Positions 13,928 through 19,647 of a stretch of 21,612 nucleotides of DNA are shown here, in pieces. Origin of the DNA: a virus; IMG/VR virus record IMGVR_UViG_3300032677_000188, positions 1 through 21,612 of that record. One strand, given 5' to 3'. A model generated the notes under the pieces. That model saw nothing but the letters and a program-made list of their open reading frames with translations. It made no database searches and was not told where the DNA came from. The first letter of the stretch is position 1. The number at the start of each line of letters is the position of its first letter. Made by a program: the position numbers and the translations under genes.

Positions 13928-14748
13928 GAGATATTCCACTGGATCTACAACGACAAGGAGCGCTAGATGTTCTGTCAGAGGATTGGATTGGAGGGGGTAT
14001 GAAATACAAGGAACAACTGACCAAGGAGAACACAATGAACGTATTGAAACTAACCGCTAAGGACTTCAAGAATGGCGAGTACGTCGGAACAGAGACGTTC
14101 GATGCCGAGTATCAAGGCTCAGTGGAGATCGAGGGTTCGCTCGGCTATCAACAGATAAGTCGTATCTGGTGTTCGGGCTCACTGTATATAGAGGCGGGCA
14201 CGTCCATCAAGGCGGGCTCGTATATCAAGGCGGGCTCGTTCATCAAGGCGGGCTCGTTCATCGAGGCGGGCTCGTCCATCGAGGCGGGCACGTCCATCAA
14301 GGCGGGCTCGTCCATCATGGCGGGCTCGTCCATCATGGCGGGCTGGTCCATCGAGGCGGGCTCGTCCATCATGGCGGGCTGGTCCATCGAGGCGGGCTCG
14401 TCCATCAAGGCGGGCACGTCCATCAAGGCGGGCTCGTTCATCGAGGCGGGCTCGTCCATCAAGGCGGTAAGAGGATTAACAGCGGGACGATGGGTAACGT
14501 GCAAACTCTCGCTGAAGATTGGCTGGCGAATCATTGCTGGTGTCGCGCCGTGGATCGACGGCTCTGATCCAAATGATTCAACAGTTACCTGCGGGAAACT
14601 GGAATCCGGAAAGTTCGTTGGAACGCTGGTGGAAACGGGATTGCCAGACGATAAGACCGAACAAGCCAACGCTGTATGCAACCACCGTCAGACAGGAAAG
14701 TTCTGCTCCGACTGCGGAGAGAAGTTGGAAGCCGAGGAGGGGGAGTGA
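13924..14748 (+). CDS. Hexapeptide-repeat beta-solenoid protein with C-terminal zinc ribbon
   Basis: Up to 274 residues. The core holds fifteen perfect 6-residue repeats, I-[KEM]-A-G-[STW]-[SFY] (nt 14188-14457), the pattern of a left-handed beta helix with Ile inside. A beta domain follows (GWRIIAGVAPWIDG, then GKLESGKFVGTLVETG), and the end CNHRQTGKFCSDCG is a likely zinc ribbon. Start choice is open: ATG 13924 (ATGA overlap), ATG 13999 (after GGAGGGGG) or ATG 14035, which has the best-placed Shine-Dalgarno (AAGGAG at 14023-14028) and begins MNVLKLTAKDF. The gene is in the early region, so it is unlikely to be a tail fibre. It is not an acyltransferase: no catalytic His is visible. Function unknown. 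Confidence 0.7.
   Translation: MRDIPLDLQRQGALDVLSEDWIGGGMKYKEQLTKENTMNVLKLTAKDFKNGEYVGTETFDAEYQGSVEIEGSLGYQQISRIWCSGSLYIEAGTSIKAGSYIKAGSFIKAGSFIEAGSSIEAGTSIKAGSSIMAGSSIMAGWSIEAGSSIMAGWSIEAGSSIKAGTSIKAGSFIEAGSSIKAVRGLTAGRWVTCKLSLKIGWRIIAGVAPWIDGSDPNDSTVTCGKLESGKFVGTLVETGLPDDKTEQANAVCNHRQTGKFCSDCGEKLEAEEGE
14188..14457 (+). repeat. Fifteen-unit 18-bp coding tandem repeat
   Basis: Consensus ATC RAG GCG GGC TCG TCC. Ile, Ala and Gly codons are almost invariant, while changes fall on the second, fifth and sixth codons (AAG/GAG/ATG, TCG/ACG/TGG, TCC/TTC/TAT). A degenerate sixteenth unit (IKAVRG) follows. All frames stay open through the array. Confidence 0.9.
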
Positions 14749-15545
14749 AGAACTATAAAGAGTGCGCGACAAAGCAAGACCTAGAGAGGATTCTTGCCGC
14801 AGGTGATATCCCGATCTTGCGAGAGGGATATTGGACGATAGGGGGCTCCGCGACGGTGCGGGCTTCGGACTCCGCGACGGTGCGGGCTTCGGACTCCGCG
14901 ACGGTGCGGGCTTCGGGCTCCGCGACGGTGCGGGCTTCGGACTCCGCGACGGTGCAGGCTTCGGACTCCGCGACGGTGCAGGCTTGGGACTCCGCGACGG
15001 TGCGGGCTTCGGACTCCGCGACGGTGCAGGCTTGGGACTCCGCGACGGTGCAGGCTTGGGGCTCCGCGACGGTGCGGGCTTCGGGCTCCGCGACGGTGGA
15101 GGCTTCTCCCTACGTCGCCGTCACCAAGCACGGGACTACTCCCAAGATCACCGGAGGGGTAGTCATCCAAATCCCCCGATTGGACAATACCGAGACGTGG
15201 CTGAAGTTCTACGGCATCACCCCGACCAAAGCAGGAAAAGTAACGCTCTTCAAGGCCGTCAGCGACGAGTTCAAGTCTGGCTACGAGTGGGACTACTCCC
15301 CTGGCTCAAAGCCGACCGCTTTCGACTTCGAGGCGACCAACGAGTGCGGGAAGGGTCTGCACCTGTGTGCCCGACCGACCATCTCCAAGAAGTACATGAC
15401 CGGGGCCACCCGCTACGTGGCCTGCACCGTCAACGTCTCCGAGATTGTCGTGATTCACGAAGATGGAGAATCGAACAAGGTGAAGGTACCGAGAATCCTG
15501 AAGTGCGTGGAGTGCGACGAGGACGGGAAGGCGGTGCGGAAGTGA
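14745..15545 (+). CDS. Octapeptide-repeat protein with C-terminal DUF7666-like domain
   Basis: 266 residues from GTG 14745 (GTGA overlap, behind GAGGAGGGGGA). Residues 1-34 are a helical cap (YKECATKQDLERILAAGDIP); residues 35-122 are eleven perfect octapeptides S-A-T-V-[RQE]-A-[SW]-[DG], a short beta-solenoid. The C-terminal ~140 residues contain TLFKAVSDEFKSGYEW, FEATNECGKGLHLCARPT and RYVACTVNVSEIVVI, which I recall from phage proteins with a DUF7666-type domain that often follows such repeats; biochemical role unknown. The two solenoid genes are adjacent but have different repeat period and C-terminal domain, so they are not simple duplicates. The stop overlaps a tiny next frame (GTGA). 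Confidence 0.7.
   Translation: MKNYKECATKQDLERILAAGDIPILREGYWTIGGSATVRASDSATVRASDSATVRASGSATVRASDSATVQASDSATVQAWDSATVRASDSATVQAWDSATVQAWGSATVRASGSATVEASPYVAVTKHGTTPKITGGVVIQIPRLDNTETWLKFYGITPTKAGKVTLFKAVSDEFKSGYEWDYSPGSKPTAFDFEATNECGKGLHLCARPTISKKYMTGATRYVACTVNVSEIVVIHEDGESNKVKVPRILKCVECDEDGKAVRK
14847..15110 (+). repeat. Eleven-unit 24-bp coding tandem repeat
   Basis: Consensus TCC GCG ACG GTG CGG GCT TCG GAC. The SATV and Ala codons are nearly invariant at DNA level; changes are limited to CGG/CAG/GAG, TCG/TGG and GAC/GGC. Near identity between units indicates recent expansion. Frames on both strands stay open through it. Confidence 0.9.
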
Positions 15546-15589
15546 GCCAACCTACAGAGCCTGTCTCAGAAGCCGAGGAGGGGGAATGA
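15542..15589 (+). CDS. Possible 15-residue cistron (MSQPTEPVSEAEEGE)
   Basis: A tiny frame that starts at GTG 15542 in a GTGA overlap and ends in an ATGA overlap with the next gene. Its last codons encode EAEEGE and at the same time carry the Shine-Dalgarno of the following gene. This 21-base end matches the end of the hexapeptide-repeat gene (14728-14748) with one mismatch. It may be a real coupling peptide, or the leftover 3' end of a duplicated or deleted gene. Confidence 0.4.
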   Translation: MSQPTEPVSEAEEGE

Positions 15590-15771
15590 GTTGGTCATCA
15601 AAACGAGCCGACCGATTGTGGGCGAAGCGGCAGGCTCACGTCAAGTTCTGGGCCAAACACGGCGCGGATAGGTGCCAGCGGTGTGGGGTAACAAGAGGAG
15701 TCCATCATCAGGAATATCTGGTGGATACGGTTTACCAGTTGTGTTGCAAGAAGTTCAAGGAGGGGGAGTGA
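15586..15771 (+). CDS. Small zinc-binding protein resembling an HNH core fragment
   Basis: 61-residue basic protein. C30-x2-C33, H40-H41 and C53-C54 follow the order of an HNH zinc-binding core (CQRCG, VHHQEYL, LCCKK), but the catalytic Asn/His C-terminal half is absent, so it is either a mini zinc finger or the remnant of an HNH nuclease. ATG 15586 is preceded by GAGGAGGGGGA and overlaps the previous tiny frame. It ends KEGE-stop, its last codons supplying the Shine-Dalgarno for the next GTG. The N-terminal half is rich in Arg, Lys and Trp, fitting nucleic acid binding. Confidence 0.6.
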   Translation: MSWSSKRADRLWAKRQAHVKFWAKHGADRCQRCGVTRGVHHQEYLVDTVYQLCCKKFKEGE

Positions 15772-16070
15772 AGAAAAGTGAAAGTGCAGCCCTGCGCGAG
15801 GAGATCGCTCGACTGCGCAAGGACTTCGAGGAACTGAAACGGATGGCCGCCTACACCCCCAAGTCGCCTCAGACCGGGACGAGTGCGTGCAGTCACGTGT
15901 TTGCGTGGAATGGCGTTATCCCGCCTACTCACTGTCTCATCTGCGGAACTCCTATGCCGCAACCTCCGTTTCCGTGGCAGCCTTACTACCCTTACAGTAC
16001 GCTTCTGAACGCCACGCTTCCGGTCGGCACGAGAGTGACGTACACCACCAACCCCAACGATCTGTCGTGA
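15768..16070 (+). CDS. Coiled-coil plus zinc-ribbon small protein
   Basis: 100-residue protein from GTG 15768 (GTGA overlap, behind AAGGAGGGGGA). Residues 5-26 form a charged helix or short coiled coil (LREEIARLRKDFEELKRM). A metal site follows, with CSH near 41-43 and C-x2-C in HCLICG. The C-terminal part is Pro/Tyr/aromatic-rich (PQPPFPWQPYYPY) and ends in a beta-like segment (GTRVTYTTNP). I do not recognise a family. The layout suggests an oligomerising adaptor, but no function is shown by the sequence. The next gene begins only 11 bases after its stop. Confidence 0.6.
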   Translation: MKKSESAALREEIARLRKDFEELKRMAAYTPKSPQTGTSACSHVFAWNGVIPPTHCLICGTPMPQPPFPWQPYYPYSTLLNATLPVGTRVTYTTNPNDLS

Positions 16071-16081
16071 AGGAGGAACAA

Positions 16082-16339
16082 GTGGGCATCATTGAGGCCG
16101 ACGCTGCGCGGTACGCAGAGATGGCGAAGGAGGACCAGCGGCATATCATGGTCCACCGCGAGGACGACGGGAGCCTGACGTGCGAGATCGACGGCGAAGC
16201 GTTCCACGCTGACAATGCCTGGCAGTTGGCGTCCCGCATCGAGGGACGGGGCATCTTCGGCGTCTCCTTCTGGTTCGACTCGGTATTTTCCGAACCGGGC
16301 GTGATGTTGCCCGTGACTGACAAGGAGGCCCAGGAGTGA
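16082..16339 (+). CDS. Small acidic protein, unknown function
   Basis: 85-residue protein. GTG 16082 is preferred because AAGGAGGA at 16070-16077 is correctly placed; GTG 16067 in a GTGA overlap is the alternative and would add five residues. Acidic, with a central HHMV-like strand region (HIMVHREDDGSLTCEIDGEAF) and a hydrophobic aromatic C-terminal part (GIFGVSFWFDSVF). It may form a small alpha/beta fold. Its end (KEAQE-stop) overlaps the next GTG. Family not recognised. Confidence 0.55.
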   Translation: MGIIEADAARYAEMAKEDQRHIMVHREDDGSLTCEIDGEAFHADNAWQLASRIEGRGIFGVSFWFDSVFSEPGVMLPVTDKEAQE

Positions 16340-16473
16340 GCATCGTCAGAATCCAATGCCAGGACTGCCACTCGCTGATGCAAAGTCACCTTCACGAGAA
16401 CGGCGACGAGACGTTGTGGTGCCCGAAGTGCCATCCGTTCTTTAGTCCCACCGACAAGGAGGGGGAGGAATGA
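16336..16473 (+). CDS. 45-residue zinc-ribbon protein
   Basis: A short protein from GTG 16336 in a GTGA overlap, with GGAGGCCCAGGA upstream. It contains two metal pairs, C8-x2-C11 (CQDC) and C29-x2-C32 (CPKC), the layout of a complete zinc ribbon. It ends KEGEE-stop, with the Shine-Dalgarno for the next frame in those codons (AAGGAGGGGGAGG). Too short for enzymatic activity; nucleic acid or protein binding is likely. Confidence 0.6.
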   Translation: MSIVRIQCQDCHSLMQSHLHENGDETLWCPKCHPFFSPTDKEGEE

Positions 16474-16535
16474 GTGAAATCGAGACACTCGAAGCGCGGG
16501 TTCGGGCGTTTGTCGTACTGCCGAGCCGGTTATGA
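16470..16535 (+). CDS. Possible 21-residue cistron
   Basis: Starts at ATG 16470 (ATGA overlap with the zinc-ribbon gene, strong Shine-Dalgarno upstream) and ends in an ATGA overlap with the next gene. It encodes MSEIETLEARVRAFVVLPSR and one more Leu. The junctions and Shine-Dalgarno favour real translation; the peptide itself shows only a short amphipathic helix. It may serve mainly to couple translation, or may be a truncated gene start. Confidence 0.4.
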   Translation: MSEIETLEARVRAFVVLPSRL

Positions 16536-16708
16536 CCACCGTCGCTGAGAAGATGGAGTGGCTGAGTTCTCACCCGCGAACGTGGTTCTGCTGGGCGAAG
16601 AAGCCCTACCCCTACACAGCCAAGCCGGTGAAAGGACCAGCGTTCGAGCGCAAATACATCCGCGACCTACTGACCGGAGAATGGGAGTTTTGGGTTAGGT
16701 CAGAATAG
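16532..16708 (+). CDS. 58-residue basic aromatic protein, unknown function
   Basis: Starts at ATG 16532 in an ATGA overlap. Trp- and Lys/Arg-rich throughout (TWFCWAKKPYPYTAKPVKGP, then RKYIRDLLTGEWEFWV), with no membrane segment or paired Cys. Its TAG stop (16706-16708) lies within the first bases of promoter cassette copy 3, so that promoter begins inside this gene's end. I do not recognise it; a DNA-mimic role is unlikely given the positive charge. Confidence 0.55.
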   Translation: MTTVAEKMEWLSSHPRTWFCWAKKPYPYTAKPVKGPAFERKYIRDLLTGEWEFWVRSE

Positions 16709-16770
16709 ACTAGACACCCGTCTACAACCCTGCTACACTTCAACCAACCCAGTGGAAAGGAAACGAAATG
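16705..16770 (+). promoter_or_regulatory. Repeated promoter-leader cassette, copy 3
   Basis: 66 bp matching copies 1 and 2 with a single change (T to C at 16764). It has TAGACA at 16711-16716, TACACT at 16734-16739 with extended TGC, and the dyad at 16711-16724. The T-to-C change removes the upstream decoy ATG present in the other copies, leaving ATG 16768 as the first start after the Shine-Dalgarno. It should drive the membrane-peptide, helicase, methyltransferase and HNH unit. Confidence 0.85.
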
Positions 16771-16809
16771 ACCAAGATTCGAAAGACAGGAAAAGGGGAT
16801 CCCGAATGA
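16768..16809 (+). CDS. Possible 13-residue leader cistron (MTKIRKTGKGDPE)
   Basis: The first start after cassette copy 3, with its Shine-Dalgarno at the same distance used by the Gam-like and zinc-ribbon genes. The peptide is basic. Its TGA overlaps the next ATG (ATGA at 16806-16809), so ribosomes finishing it could start the membrane peptide. It could be a leader peptide controlling the operon or the truncated start of a lost gene. Confidence 0.45.
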   Translation: MTKIRKTGKGDPE

Positions 16810-16889
16810 CATCCGCGCTCGTAGCATGTGGTCTCGTTGTTTTCGCCGCGCTGGCCGGAATTGTGGCAATACTAAAAAGGGGACTGTAG
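16806..16889 (+). CDS. 27-residue single-pass membrane peptide
   Basis: Encodes MTSALVACGLVVFAALAGIV followed by AILKRGL: one hydrophobic segment (residues about 3-22) and a positive C-terminus, suggesting N-out/C-in insertion. It starts in an ATGA overlap and ends in a TAGTG overlap with a second membrane peptide. It is smaller than typical holins. The paired layout recalls small toxin, superinfection-exclusion or antiholin peptides, but no such role can be shown. Confidence 0.5.
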   Translation: MTSALVACGLVVFAALAGIVAILKRGL

Positions 16890-17005
16890 TGAGCATGACC
16901 CTCCCACAAATTATCTTCGAGGCGGTCAAACTCGTCCTCTGGTCCGGCCTTGTATTCATGACCGCCTTGGTCCTGTGGGTGGGGATTCAGGAGATGCGCC
17001 AATAA
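16889..17005 (+). CDS. 38-residue single-pass membrane peptide
   Basis: Starts at GTG 16889 in a TAGTG overlap; an internal ATG is two codons later. A hydrophobic stretch (LVLWSGLVFMTALVLWVGI, about residues 15-33) forms one membrane helix, preceded by a short amphipathic segment (LPQIIFEAVK). It ends in a TAATG overlap with the next gene. Together with the 27-residue peptide it makes a pair of co-translated membrane peptides at the head of the helicase operon. Confidence 0.5.
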   Translation: MSMTLPQIIFEAVKLVLWSGLVFMTALVLWVGIQEMRQ

Positions 17006-17172
17006 TGCCACTTACCCAAAAGCAGAAGCAGATCAGGTACACCCTGCGGAGAATCGAACGTGGCGACTACAAACACGGAACTCCGTACTGTTACGGGGCT
17101 TTGGGGTGTCGGTTGTCGGAGTGTCGTGAGGCCATGAGGGAACACCAAAGGAAATACGAGGTTTCACGGTGA
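17005..17172 (+). CDS. Small Cys-rich basic protein of a common actinophage type
   Basis: 55-residue basic protein from ATG 17005 (TAATG overlap); a longer reading from GTG 16975 would overlap the membrane peptide and is less likely. HGTPYCYGALGCRLSECREA resembles a short motif common in actinophage and actinobacterial proteins (HGT-x-x-x-Y-x(n)-GCRC-x-x-C-x-x-A), thought to bind metal and perhaps DNA. Flanking helices are Lys/Arg-rich. Its stop overlaps the helicase GTG (GTGA). Confidence 0.6.
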   Translation: MPLTQKQKQIRYTLRRIERGDYKHGTPYCYGALGCRLSECREAMREHQRKYEVSR

Positions 17173-18533
17173 GTCGGTACGAGGAGTTTTTGTCGAAGAA
17201 GGCGCAACTTGTCGGCAACGGCGGTTTTGAGCCTTTGTTCATTCCTGATCACCTGTTCAATTTCCAAAAGGTGTTGTTAGATTTCGCCCTACGAAGGGGA
17301 AGGTCGGCCATGTTCGCCGACTGTGGGCTAGGAAAAACGGCGATGGAGTTGGCGTGGGCTGACAACGTGTACCGACACACAGGAAAGCCCGTTCTGGTTC
17401 TAACCCCGTTGGCGGTTGGCTTTCAGATGATCGACGAGGCGCACAAGTTCGGACATGATGCGCACCTGTCACGAGATGGGACGATTCAAGCCCCGATAGT
17501 TGTCACCAATTACGAGCAATTGGAGAAGTTCACATGGTCCGACTTTGGCGGCGTCGTGTGTGACGAGAGTTCAGCCATCAAGTCATTTGAGGGAGTAACC
17601 AGAGGTCGGGTAACCGAGTTCATGCGACTTCACCGATACCGGCTATTGGCTACTGCGACCGCAGCGCCGAATGACTATGTAGAACTTGGAACTTCGGCGG
17701 AAGCATTGGGGGAGATGGGACACATGGATATGCTTTCCAGGTTCTTCACCAATGACGCCAAATCGGTGTCGTCGAGGGGTCGGGGTTTTGGAGGATCACA
17801 AGTCGAGTGGCGGTTGAAGGGTCACGCACAACTTCCGTTCTGGCGATGGGTGGTCAGTTGGGCCGTTAGGAAGCCGAGCGATCTCGGCTTTGAGGACGGC
17901 GGGTTCATTCTCCCCCCACTGGAGGAGACAATCCACCTTGTCCACCCGAGCAGGGCAAAAGAGGGGACTTTGTTCGACCTTCCGGCTGTTGGGCTTCAAG
18001 AAGAAAGAGAAGAATCCCGGAGAACGATTGTCGAGCGTTGCGAAATGGCGACGGAGATCCTTTCCCGCTCGGAGAACGGGGTCGCGTGGTGTCACCTGAA
18101 CGACGAGAGCAAACTTCTATCCCAAATGATTCCGGGCGCTGTCGAGGTTTCGGGCTCTGATTCCGATTCGTCAAAGGAGGAAAAACTGGCGGCGTTCAGT
18201 CGTGGGGATATCAAATTCCTTGTTACCAAGCCCAAGATTGGCGCATGGGGATTGAACTGGCAACACTCCCACACGATGACCTACTTCCCGAGCCACAGCT
18301 ACGAGCAGATGTACCAAGCGATTCGCAGAATGTGGCGATTCGGGCAAGTCAATCAGGTGGAGGTTCACCTGATAACCACCCCAGGAGGGGAGAACGTATT
18401 GAGGAATCTCCAAAGGAAAAGCGAACAAGCAGACCAGATGTTTCAGCAACTAGTGGCAGAGATGAACAACGCGCTATCAGTCCGCCGGGCTGATTTTGAG
18501 AAAGAAATGGAGTTGCCTTCATGGCTAAGGTAG
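17169..18533 (+). CDS. SNF2-like superfamily 2 helicase/translocase
   Basis: 454-residue ATP-dependent DNA translocase. Walker A is DCGLGKT at 51-57, with a Q-motif-like FQ at 32-33; Walker B is VVCDESS with D132-E133 (DESS, a form seen in phage SNF2 proteins); motif III is ATATAAPND at 161-169; motif VI is QAIRRMWRFGQ at 383-393, with the two Arg expected as arginine fingers and the RxGQ typical of SNF2. It has both RecA-like lobes but no extra nuclease or chromodomain. GTG 17169 starts in a GTGA overlap. The 3' end overlaps the methyltransferase gene by 13 bases, implying joint expression. Likely roles are replication restart, recombination or work with the methyltransferase. Confidence 0.85.
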   Translation: MSRYEEFLSKKAQLVGNGGFEPLFIPDHLFNFQKVLLDFALRRGRSAMFADCGLGKTAMELAWADNVYRHTGKPVLVLTPLAVGFQMIDEAHKFGHDAHLSRDGTIQAPIVVTNYEQLEKFTWSDFGGVVCDESSAIKSFEGVTRGRVTEFMRLHRYRLLATATAAPNDYVELGTSAEALGEMGHMDMLSRFFTNDAKSVSSRGRGFGGSQVEWRLKGHAQLPFWRWVVSWAVRKPSDLGFEDGGFILPPLEETIHLVHPSRAKEGTLFDLPAVGLQEEREESRRTIVERCEMATEILSRSENGVAWCHLNDESKLLSQMIPGAVEVSGSDSDSSKEEKLAAFSRGDIKFLVTKPKIGAWGLNWQHSHTMTYFPSHSYEQMYQAIRRMWRFGQVNQVEVHLITTPGGENVLRNLQRKSEQADQMFQQLVAEMNNALSVRRADFEKEMELPSWLR

Positions 18534-19504
18534 GGGAACAAGTAATAACTGATCGCTACGCGATTTACAACGCCGACTGCATGGACATTCTTAGGGCCAT
18601 GCCCGACGACAGCATTGACGCGACAATCTACAGCCCTCCGTTCGGGGGGTTGTATCACTACTCATCAGACGACCGCGATTTGTCGAACGCAAGGGATTAC
18701 GACGAGTTTTTCGAGATGTACCGATTCATATTGGAGGAGATTTACCGAGTGACTGTTCCGGGCAGGTGTTCGGGAGTCCACACGGCCCTCGTGCCGAATG
18801 TGGCCTCGGCGTCGTTCGGTTCCTACATTGACTTTCCTGGCGACGTTATACGCGCCCATCAGTCAGTCGGGTTCGATTTCATAGCCCGTCACGTCATATG
18901 GAAAGAGCCTTTGGGGGTGCGGCGGCGAACCATGCAAGGGAACCTTGCCCACAAGTCAATCGTCTTGGACGGTTCACTTGGGGGGATGGCCGCACCCGAC
19001 GAGCTACTGATTTTTCGCAAGAAAGGCGACGGGAACCCCGTGTCGCACCCGACAGGGCTGACGGGAGACTACGCCGGTTCGGAGCAGCCCCCTTCGGAGT
19101 TGGCGAAGTGGCGTGGCTACGATGGTGACCAGAAGTTGAACCGCTGGTCGCATTGGGTTTGGAGGCGTTACGCCTCGTCCGTGTGGGATGACGTGAGGGG
19201 AACAAGGGTTCTCCCTTTTCAGGATGCGAAGGATGAGGACGACGAGAAGCACGTCCACCCCCTGCAACTTGACGTGATCGAACGATTTATCGACCTTAGG
19301 ACGGTCAAGGGTGACAAGGTGTTCACCCCGTTCATGGGGGTCGGTTCCGAGGTGTACGGAGCGGTCAGAATGGGTCGGTTCGGTATCGGCGCGGAATTGA
19401 AGCACAGTTACTTTGTCCAAGCGACACGGAACATGGACACCATTGACCGACCAGCCGAGGACGTTCTCGAGCCGTTGTTCGACGACTCATGGGTGGACGA
19501 ATGA
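18521..19504 (+). CDS. Beta-class DNA methyltransferase (N4-C or N6-A)
   Basis: 327-residue S-adenosylmethionine-dependent DNA methyltransferase. Motif IV SPPF at 38-41 comes before the cofactor motif I (FTPFMGVGS, residues 268-276, then GRFGIGAELK), so the order is that of the beta class. SPPF is more frequent in N4-cytosine enzymes but also occurs in N6-adenine ones. The middle (about 120-240) contains the probable target recognition region with RRRTMQGNLAHKS and WVWRRYASSVWDDV. It overlaps the upstream helicase gene. No cognate restriction enzyme is certain; an HNH gene lies two genes on. The enzyme may protect phage DNA from host restriction or mark it for replication. Confidence 0.85.
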   Translation: MAKVGEQVITDRYAIYNADCMDILRAMPDDSIDATIYSPPFGGLYHYSSDDRDLSNARDYDEFFEMYRFILEEIYRVTVPGRCSGVHTALVPNVASASFGSYIDFPGDVIRAHQSVGFDFIARHVIWKEPLGVRRRTMQGNLAHKSIVLDGSLGGMAAPDELLIFRKKGDGNPVSHPTGLTGDYAGSEQPPSELAKWRGYDGDQKLNRWSHWVWRRYASSVWDDVRGTRVLPFQDAKDEDDEKHVHPLQLDVIERFIDLRTVKGDKVFTPFMGVGSEVYGAVRMGRFGIGAELKHSYFVQATRNMDTIDRPAEDVLEPLFDDSWVDE

Positions 19505-19647
19505 AACAGTCCTACTGGGTCACCGTAGACGGCCAAATCGTCTCGGACCCCTCATCGAAGTTCTACGCCAAGGCGGTCAAGAAGGCGCTCACAAGGGCTA
19601 GGGGTTCGTCAAAGGGTGTTCAGATCATGGGAGGGAGGAAACTGTGA
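19501..19647 (+). CDS. 48-residue basic protein, unknown function
   Basis: Starts at ATG 19501 in an ATGA overlap with the methyltransferase and ends in a GTGA overlap with the HNH gene. Sequence features are SYWVTVDGQIV (a beta hairpin) followed by a basic helix (KFYAKAVKKALTRARGSSKG). Its end carries GGGAGGAAACTG, a Shine-Dalgarno for the next gene. The basic helix suggests nucleic acid binding. It resembles no family that I know. Confidence 0.55.
   Translation: MKQSYWVTVDGQIVSDPSSKFYAKAVKKALTRARGSSKGVQIMGGRKL

Noticed and set aside
14148-14681. Minus-strand frame of repeated MDEPAS units across the 18-bp array
   Set aside because: By-product of a repeat whose length is a multiple of three; no start signals and no partner genes on that strand.
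14188-15110. CRISPR-like array, because of regular direct repeats
   Set aside because: Units are contiguous, without spacers, lengths are multiples of three, and they encode clear protein repeats.
14831-15589. Second plus-strand frame through the 24-bp array with GLRDGAGF repeats
   Set aside because: A 24-bp repeat keeps every frame open, so this is a by-product. The SATV frame has the overlap start, Shine-Dalgarno and a conserved-looking C-terminal domain.
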